Below are positions 14,502 to 18,961 of a stretch of 18,961 nucleotides of DNA, piece after piece (the first letter of the stretch is position 1; each line of letters starts with the position of its first letter). The DNA is taken from the NCBI GenBank assembly GCA_020024465.1, contig JAHHTT010000043.1:1-18961 (forward strand), read 5' to 3'. Under the pieces are notes generated by a model. The model was given only the letters and a program-made list of their open reading frames with translations, had not been told where the DNA came from and ran no database searches. The position numbers and the translations under genes are program-made. The stretch comes from Odoribacter sp. Lineage in GTDB: Bacteria > Bacteroidota > Bacteroidia > Bacteroidales > Marinifilaceae.

Positions 14502-15593
14502 ATGAATACCGAAATATTAAGAATAATAGAAGGAGGTTTAACGAATGACAAGCGTAAAATTGTCAGTTATTCGAATAAACTCGCCGATAGATTGTCTCAA
14601 GAGGGTAATACTGTGTTAGCGTCCTGTATTAGGAAAAAGATAGAAAATGCAAATATGCAATCTGGTGTAGTTGCTGATGCTTTAAGAAATGCTCCTTTGG
14701 ATTTAGATAGTAGGCTTCAAATAGTCGAAGTCATTCCTCCTGCAGGAACCACTAACAATATAGTTCTAGATCCATTGACACAATCTCAAATAGAAGAGTT
14801 TATTAATATAGTTCAAAACTCCGCCGAATTGGAGATGCAAGGAATTGACATCCCCAAAACGCTCATACTATATGGACAACCTGGATGTGGAAAAACTAGC
14901 ATAGCTCACTATGTAAGTTATCGGACAGGACTTCCGTTAGTATTAGCAAGACTTGACAGTTTAGTTTCTTCTTTGTTGGGAAGTACTGCAAAAAACATAA
15001 GAAAAATATTTGATTATGTCAGGGATTTTCCAAGTATATTGTTCTTGGATGAATTTGACGCTATAGCAAAGGCACGTGATGATCAAAAAGAAATAGGAGA
15101 ATTAAAAAGGGTGATAAACAGCTTACTGCAAAATATGGATACTATGCCCAAGCACTGTATCCTTATTGCTGCCACTAATCATCCTGAATTGTTAGATAGA
15201 GCTGTTTGGCGTCGTTTTTTACAAAAAGTGGAAGTTGGAATGCCCAAAGAAGAAGAACTTGCAGATCTGATTCGTTTGTTCTGTGGAAAAGATCAAGACA
15301 AAGCTGTTAATCAGATACTCAATATAAAAGGCTTGATGACTATTTTTGAAGGTATGTCTCCTTCTGACTTAAAGAATCTATTTGACAGAGCTAAAGTTAA
15401 AAGCATCTTAGCTGGGCAAAAGGACATATCTATTTCTCACCTCCTTTTTAGTGTTTTCGAATTACAAGATGGCGAGAAAACTGAAGATAAGTATATTATA
15501 TATTTAAAATCAAAAGGACTAACACAACGTGTTATAAATGAATTGACAGGTATTAGTCTTCGCAAGATAAAAAGTTTAACATCAAATAAATAA
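14502..15593 (+). CDS. ietA: AAA+ ATPase of an IetAS-type module
   Basis: 363 residues from ATG 14502; an in-frame TTG two codons earlier is less likely. An N-terminal helical region (1-90) precedes one AAA+ domain: Walker A YGQPGCGKTS (G125-S133), Walker B ILFLDEFDAIA (179-189), sensor 1 AATN (223-226) and arginine-finger candidates R237-R238. The helical lid follows (about 248-320). The last 28 residues, YLKSKGLTQRVINELTGISL and onward, look like a helix-turn-helix. The subtilase gene begins 5 bases after the stop. An AAA+ ATPase followed by a subtilisin-like protease is the layout of IetA/IetS, known from Agrobacterium plasmid stability and listed among anti-phage systems. I identify it by this pairing and motifs, not by alignment. 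Confidence 0.78.
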   Translation: MNTEILRIIEGGLTNDKRKIVSYSNKLADRLSQEGNTVLASCIRKKIENANMQSGVVADALRNAPLDLDSRLQIVEVIPPAGTTNNIVLDPLTQSQIEEFINIVQNSAELEMQGIDIPKTLILYGQPGCGKTSIAHYVSYRTGLPLVLARLDSLVSSLLGSTAKNIRKIFDYVRDFPSILFLDEFDAIAKARDDQKEIGELKRVINSLLQNMDTMPKHCILIAATNHPELLDRAVWRRFLQKVEVGMPKEEELADLIRLFCGKDQDKAVNQILNIKGLMTIFEGMSPSDLKNLFDRAKVKSILAGQKDISISHLLFSVFELQDGEKTEDKYIIYLKSKGLTQRVINELTGISLRKIKSLTSNK

Positions 15594-15598
15594 TCTAT

Positions 15599-17923
15599 AT
15601 GGCCAAGATACTTCCTATTCAGTTAGTAAAAACTCGCGAAATACAAGATGAGTTCTTGAAAGAAGCTGGTGGTTCTAATGAACTTCCAAGATGGGCAACA
15701 GAGCAGATCATTTCTGAGAATGCGGTTAGACTTGTAAATGCATTAGACAGTATAGGTCGACTTTTTGAAGATCGCCCTGTACGCAATAGTCGTTTGCCAC
15801 TGTTGGTAAAGGCAAAACTTAATGAACATGCTACAGCAAAATCTTATCGTCCAAATGTAAGATCGATTCTTAATCAAAATCGAAAACATAATGTAATTGG
15901 TATATCAGGCTTTCGAGAAATATTATTAAAGTTGGAAGATGTCGGTGACATTGAAGCGATAAAGAATGTTGTCCTTTCTGTACAAAATCATACGTCCTCA
16001 AAAGATAAACCTATAGGAGTAGCAGCTATAGAGGATTTATCTGTTTATACTTGCAATTTCGATATTGAAGCATTAAGCAACAAGATTTTGAAAGTCCAAT
16101 TAGTAGACTATAAAGATGCAAATCTTAACACTTTGTCCGAACAATTACTTTTGGAACTTGGAGAGGAATTAGGATGCAATATTGAAAGAGTTGATTATGC
16201 AGAGGATTTGATAATGTTTAAAGTTAGAAATCCTTCGGCGGATTCAATTCGACAAATAGCAACCCTTGATAGTGTGATTTCTATAAAAGAAATGCCTTAT
16301 TACGAACTTGTTGCTGCCCCTAATCCTTTCCAAGCTGAGGTGGAATTAGCAAAGCCTGTTGAAGGAGAAGAATATCCCATATTAGGAATTCTTGATTCTG
16401 GGGTTGAACAATCTGACTATCTATCTTCATGGAGCCATGAAGAAGAGAATAACATTGCAGGATTAGATGAATTAGACATAAATCGTATTCATGGTACAAT
16501 GGTTGCTAGTATTGCCGTATATGGAGATATATTAGAAAATAAAGATTGTACAGGTTGTGGACCTCTAAAATTTGTTAGCTGTATTGTTAATTCTGATAGG
16601 GATGGATTAAAGATTACAGAGGATGAACTTATAATGTATATCAGGGCAGCAGTACAACGATATCCTTATATTAAAATATGGAATCTTTCACAAGGCTCTC
16701 AAACTGAAGTTTCTAACTTTATATTTTCAGATTTTGCAATAGCGCTAGATGATATTCAAAAGAAAAATGATGTTTTAATTTGTAAATCAGCAGGCAATAG
16801 TACGAATTTAGGTCGCATAACTTTAGGGGCTGAGTCAATGCTGGCCCTAACAGTAGGTTCAATATGTAACAGTGGATCTCATCCAGATGATTTGGAAGAA
16901 GGTAAACATTCTCCTTTTTCTCGTATAGGGTATGGTCCTGAAGGATTAATCAAACCCGAAGTTGTTCATTACGGAGGAAATAAACATACTGGCGTAAAAG
17001 TCTTGACAGGTGCTGATATTCAGCATACTGCGTTTGGCACGAGTTTCTCTACACCAAGAATTTCTTCTTTGGCAACACACCTATTCCATAGACTTGATGG
17101 AGCATTTGACCCAACCTTAATAAAGGCATTAATTATACATAACGCTAATTATCCATCAGTTGTAGACAAGAATGTTGTTGGATTTGATAAAATGTATGGT
17201 TTTGGTTTGCCAACTTCCATTGATGATATGTTGAACAATGACGAAGATGAGTTTACCATGGTATGGCAACCTAATTTTAACAATGGTACCGATTATCAGG
17301 TAATAGACTTCCCATATCCAGATTCTTTAACAGATGAAAACGGCCATTTTTACGGAATTGTAACAGTTACAATTGTTGCTGATCCTATTTTGAAAGGAGG
17401 AGAAGGTAATGAATATTGCCAAACGGATATTGATGTCAAAATCGGTCCTATTCGTGGTGTTAATCATTTTGTACTTGGTGCTGTCGGAACTCCTAAGACA
17501 TATCGAAATGAAGAAAGAATAGATTCATTGTACAATATTTTAACAGAAGATAAATATTCTAAGCGACAGTCTGAAATAATGAGAGAGCGTAACCTCATAA
17601 GGAAAAATCACAAATGGCAGCCAGTGAAAAAATTTCAAGTAGATTTATCTACTATGACAACTGGGAAGAAGAATCTGATAAAAGATTGTCAAACATGGGC
17701 TATGACAATGCATGCATTTACTAGAGATGCCACTATGCTTGAATTACAAGAAGATGGTGTTGTAAATACTATCAGAGCAACAATTATTGTAACCATTAAA
17801 GATCCAGAACATAAAGGCCTGGTATATAATGAAGGTATTCGTCTTTTGAATACACACAATTTTGAACATTCTAATATTGTTGTGAGAAACGATATTCATT
17901 TACTTGGAAATATTAATGATTAA
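15599..17923 (+). CDS. ietS: Cytoplasmic subtilisin-like serine protease (S8) of an IetAS-type module
   Basis: 774 residues. The S8 catalytic triad is complete: D266 in ILGILDSGVE, H298 in NRIHGTMVAS, S482 in FGTSFSTPRIS, with oxyanion-hole N400 in KSAGNS. There is no signal peptide (MAKILPIQLVKTREIQDEF), so this subtilase works inside the cell, unlike most of its class. Residues 1-255 form a helical N-terminal region that may restrain or target the protease, and residues about 560-774 a beta-rich C-terminal domain. Its tight linkage to the upstream AAA+ ATPase suggests that the ATPase gates or feeds the protease. In IetAS-type modules the pair acts in plasmid maintenance or phage defence; the target protein is unknown. 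A hairpin terminator follows. Confidence 0.82.
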   Translation: MAKILPIQLVKTREIQDEFLKEAGGSNELPRWATEQIISENAVRLVNALDSIGRLFEDRPVRNSRLPLLVKAKLNEHATAKSYRPNVRSILNQNRKHNVIGISGFREILLKLEDVGDIEAIKNVVLSVQNHTSSKDKPIGVAAIEDLSVYTCNFDIEALSNKILKVQLVDYKDANLNTLSEQLLLELGEELGCNIERVDYAEDLIMFKVRNPSADSIRQIATLDSVISIKEMPYYELVAAPNPFQAEVELAKPVEGEEYPILGILDSGVEQSDYLSSWSHEEENNIAGLDELDINRIHGTMVASIAVYGDILENKDCTGCGPLKFVSCIVNSDRDGLKITEDELIMYIRAAVQRYPYIKIWNLSQGSQTEVSNFIFSDFAIALDDIQKKNDVLICKSAGNSTNLGRITLGAESMLALTVGSICNSGSHPDDLEEGKHSPFSRIGYGPEGLIKPEVVHYGGNKHTGVKVLTGADIQHTAFGTSFSTPRISSLATHLFHRLDGAFDPTLIKALIIHNANYPSVVDKNVVGFDKMYGFGLPTSIDDMLNNDEDEFTMVWQPNFNNGTDYQVIDFPYPDSLTDENGHFYGIVTVTIVADPILKGGEGNEYCQTDIDVKIGPIRGVNHFVLGAVGTPKTYRNEERIDSLYNILTEDKYSKRQSEIMRERNLIRKNHKWQPVKKFQVDLSTMTTGKKNLIKDCQTWAMTMHAFTRDATMLELQEDGVVNTIRATIIVTIKDPEHKGLVYNEGIRLLNTHNFEHSNIVVRNDIHLLGNIND

Positions 17924-17961
17924 TTATAAAGTTCCAAACCAAATGTCTATTGAGGCCTCAA

Positions 17962-18006
17962 AAAGAATAGGCGTTCACCTTCAACAAGTGAATGCCTATA
18001 TTTTAA
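17962..18006 (+). terminator. Terminator hairpin after the ietS-like gene
   Basis: ATAGGCGTTCAC (17967-17978) pairs with GTGAATGCCTAT (17988-17999), 12 bp with one G-T pair and a 9-base loop. A-rich sequence precedes and ATTTTAA follows. The right arm also contains the stop codon of the minus-strand restriction-enzyme relic, so the sequence may serve both directions. Confidence 0.65.
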
Positions 18007-18212
18007 TCAACCTATCCGCATTCATTCCATCTATTAAATCTTGATAAGTAGCCACTTTGTGGTATTTCACATTGGTAGTGGAGATGGAGTTGAATAACAT
18101 TTTGGACAGTCTATCTTGGCTCGCTCAATAGCAGATAAATTCATGGATGACATGGAGCCTTTGATTTCGGCAATGAAGAAGATATGTTTGACATCGTTTG
18201 AGGATGTAAATT
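17996..18212 (-). pseudogene. C-terminal relic of a type III restriction enzyme (Res subunit)
   Basis: On the minus strand the DNA reads NDVKHIFFIAEIKGSMSSMN, LSAIERAKIDC, then after a frame change KMLFNSISTTNVKYHKVATY and QDLIDGMNADRLIKI before the stop (17996-17998). FxAExKGs, the ERAKIxCA helix and VKYxxVxxYxxL are the conserved C-terminus of type III restriction endonuclease Res subunits. Inserting one base between 18105 and 18106 restores one continuous frame with ERAKIDCAK. About 70 codons remain of a protein that is usually near 900-1000 residues; the rest is cut off where the IS256 element begins (about 18213). No Mod methyltransferase is in the window. Confidence 0.75.
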
Positions 18213-18259
18213 AAACTGTGTCAGCAAAGAATAAAATATTATATTTGCTAACACAGTTT
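18213..18259. repeat. IS256-family left end: inverted-repeat hairpin with the transposase promoter
   Basis: AAACTGTGTCAGCAAA (18213-18228) pairs with TTTGCTAACACAGTTT (18244-18259), 15 of 16 bases, around a 15-base loop. It sits exactly where the restriction-enzyme relic ends and 5 bases before the transposase start. A promoter lies inside it: TGTG (18217-18220), 19 bases, TATATTTG (18240-18247). Confidence 0.6.
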
Positions 18260-18865
18260 TTTATATGAAAGAAGAATTTGATTTTGAAAGTATCAAGAAC
18301 AAGGCTATCGAACAATTGAAGTCTGGTAAGTCATTATTGGGTAAAGATGGTGCATTTGCTCCTTTACTAGAAAGTATCTTAAATGCAGCACTTGAAGGTG
18401 AAATGGATGCTCATTTAACTTCGGAAGAACGCGAAAACGGCAATCGCCGTAATGGTAAGATGCAAAAGCAGGTTCAGACACCACTGGGCGAAGTAACCGT
18501 TTCAACCCCCAGAGATCGTAATTCAAGCTTCGATCCTCAGTTTATCAAGAAGCGCGAAACCATCCTTGCAGAAGGGGTTGCAGACCGCATAATCGGCCTA
18601 TATGCTCTTGGTAACAGTACACGTGAAATCAGTGACTGGATGGAAGAAAACTTAGGTAACCGTGTTTCTGCCGACACAATCAGCAGCATAACCGACCGTG
18701 TTCTGCCTGAGATAAAAGCCTGGAAGTCACGCATGCTTGACTCCGTTTATCCTATAGTCTGGATGGACGCCATTCATTATAAAGTAACAGATGAACGAGG
18801 TTGTGCAGTTAGCCGTGCCATCTATAATGTTCTTGGTATTGATAAAGATGGACACAAGGACGTTC
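18213..18865 (+). mobile_element. IS256-family insertion sequence, 5' part, interrupted by IS66
   Basis: Left end at about 18213 inside the type III restriction relic, transposase from 18265, and an abrupt break at 18865/18866 where an IS66-type terminal sequence begins. The remaining transposase half and right end would lie beyond the window, after the IS66 element. Confidence 0.65.
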
Positions 18866-18894
18866 GTAAGCGTCCGATAAAATACATATTGTAG
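18265..18894 (+). pseudogene. IS256-family transposase, disrupted after residue 200
   Basis: The open frame encodes 209 residues, about half the normal length of near 400. Residues 1-200 are typical IS256: LLGKDGAFAPLLESILNAAL, EGEMDAHL, NGNRRNG, TPRDRNSSFDP, then VWMDAIHYKV with the first catalytic aspartate D168, and YNVLGIDKDGHKDV. At this point the family normally continues LGLY. Here the last nine residues (RKRPIKYIL) are encoded by the end of an IS66-type element. The second and third catalytic acids are therefore missing and the protein is inactive as a transposase. Confidence 0.85.
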
Positions 18895-18961
18895 CGCAGC
18901 TTCGGCATCGCTAATTTTGTATAAAAAAGGAAACGCATATGATGTCAAGTTCAGAAGTCAA
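18866..18961 (+). mobile_element. IS66-family insertion sequence, left end and start of its first gene
   Basis: GTAAGCGTCCGATAAAATAC at 18866 has the GTAAGCG start typical of IS66-family terminal repeats and lies exactly at the break in the IS256 transposase. Downstream, TAATTTTG (18912-18919) matches the -7 box, with ATTG 20 bases before it. AAAAAAGG and an ATG pair at 18939/18942 (MMSSSEV) then open what is probably the first IS66 gene, TnpA-like, which runs off the window. Only seven codons are visible. Confidence 0.6.

Noticed and set aside
18265..18894. A naturally short, functional IS256-type transposase
   Set aside because: The protein stops before two of its three catalytic acids and its last nine residues are encoded by an IS66-type terminus.

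Overview
The window looks like a chromosomal segment of a Bacteroidales bacterium (Bacteroides, Parabacteroides or Odoribacter-like). The evidence is the Bacteroidetes promoter style (TTTG, about 19-20 bases, then TAnnTTTG) seen before several genes, a lipoprotein with an acidic stretch after its lipid-anchored cysteine, AT-rich intergenic DNA, and proteins typical of the order. I saw no tRNA, rRNA or CRISPR array.

Left part (1-5020). The 3' part of a surface lipoprotein gene faces an arsenic-type operon on the minus strand. The operon runs arsR, arsF-like thioredoxin lipoprotein, arsG-like permease, a 78-residue CxxC thioredoxin, and a PF03773-type permease. Two near-identical dyad sites, one before arsR and one before arsF, probably bind ArsR. 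A graveyard follows: a possible IS21-type transposase fragment, the last 33 codons of a DUF340-type subunit, and a lysO lysine exporter gene broken by two frameshifts.

Middle part (5020-13660) is mostly housekeeping: slyD-type prolyl isomerase with aroC, a small unknown protein, a YgjP-like metallopeptidase, then mrp with tsaE. After tsaE lies a relic that I read as a VbhA/Fic-type antitoxin with its inhibitory motif intact and a stop codon inside. A large membrane glycosyltransferase (GT-C fold with C-terminal TPR repeats) is followed directly by an Alg5-like GT2 enzyme; the second probably makes the polyprenyl-phosphate sugar used by the first.

Right part (13660-18961) is accessory DNA. 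An approximately 840-base gene-poor stretch with several hairpins leads to a two-gene unit: an AAA+ ATPase and a cytoplasmic subtilisin-like protease, matching the IetAS type of defence or plasmid-stability module. Behind it, on the opposite strand, lies the dead C-terminus of a type III restriction enzyme, cut by an IS256-family element that is itself cut by an IS66-family element at the window edge. This is the layout of a small defence island with turnover by insertion sequences. The most interesting points are the ietAS-like pair (its ATPase ends in a possible helix-turn-helix and its promoter carries a 42-base-spaced repeat), the restriction-enzyme relic beside it, the Fic antitoxin relic, and the paired ArsR operators.
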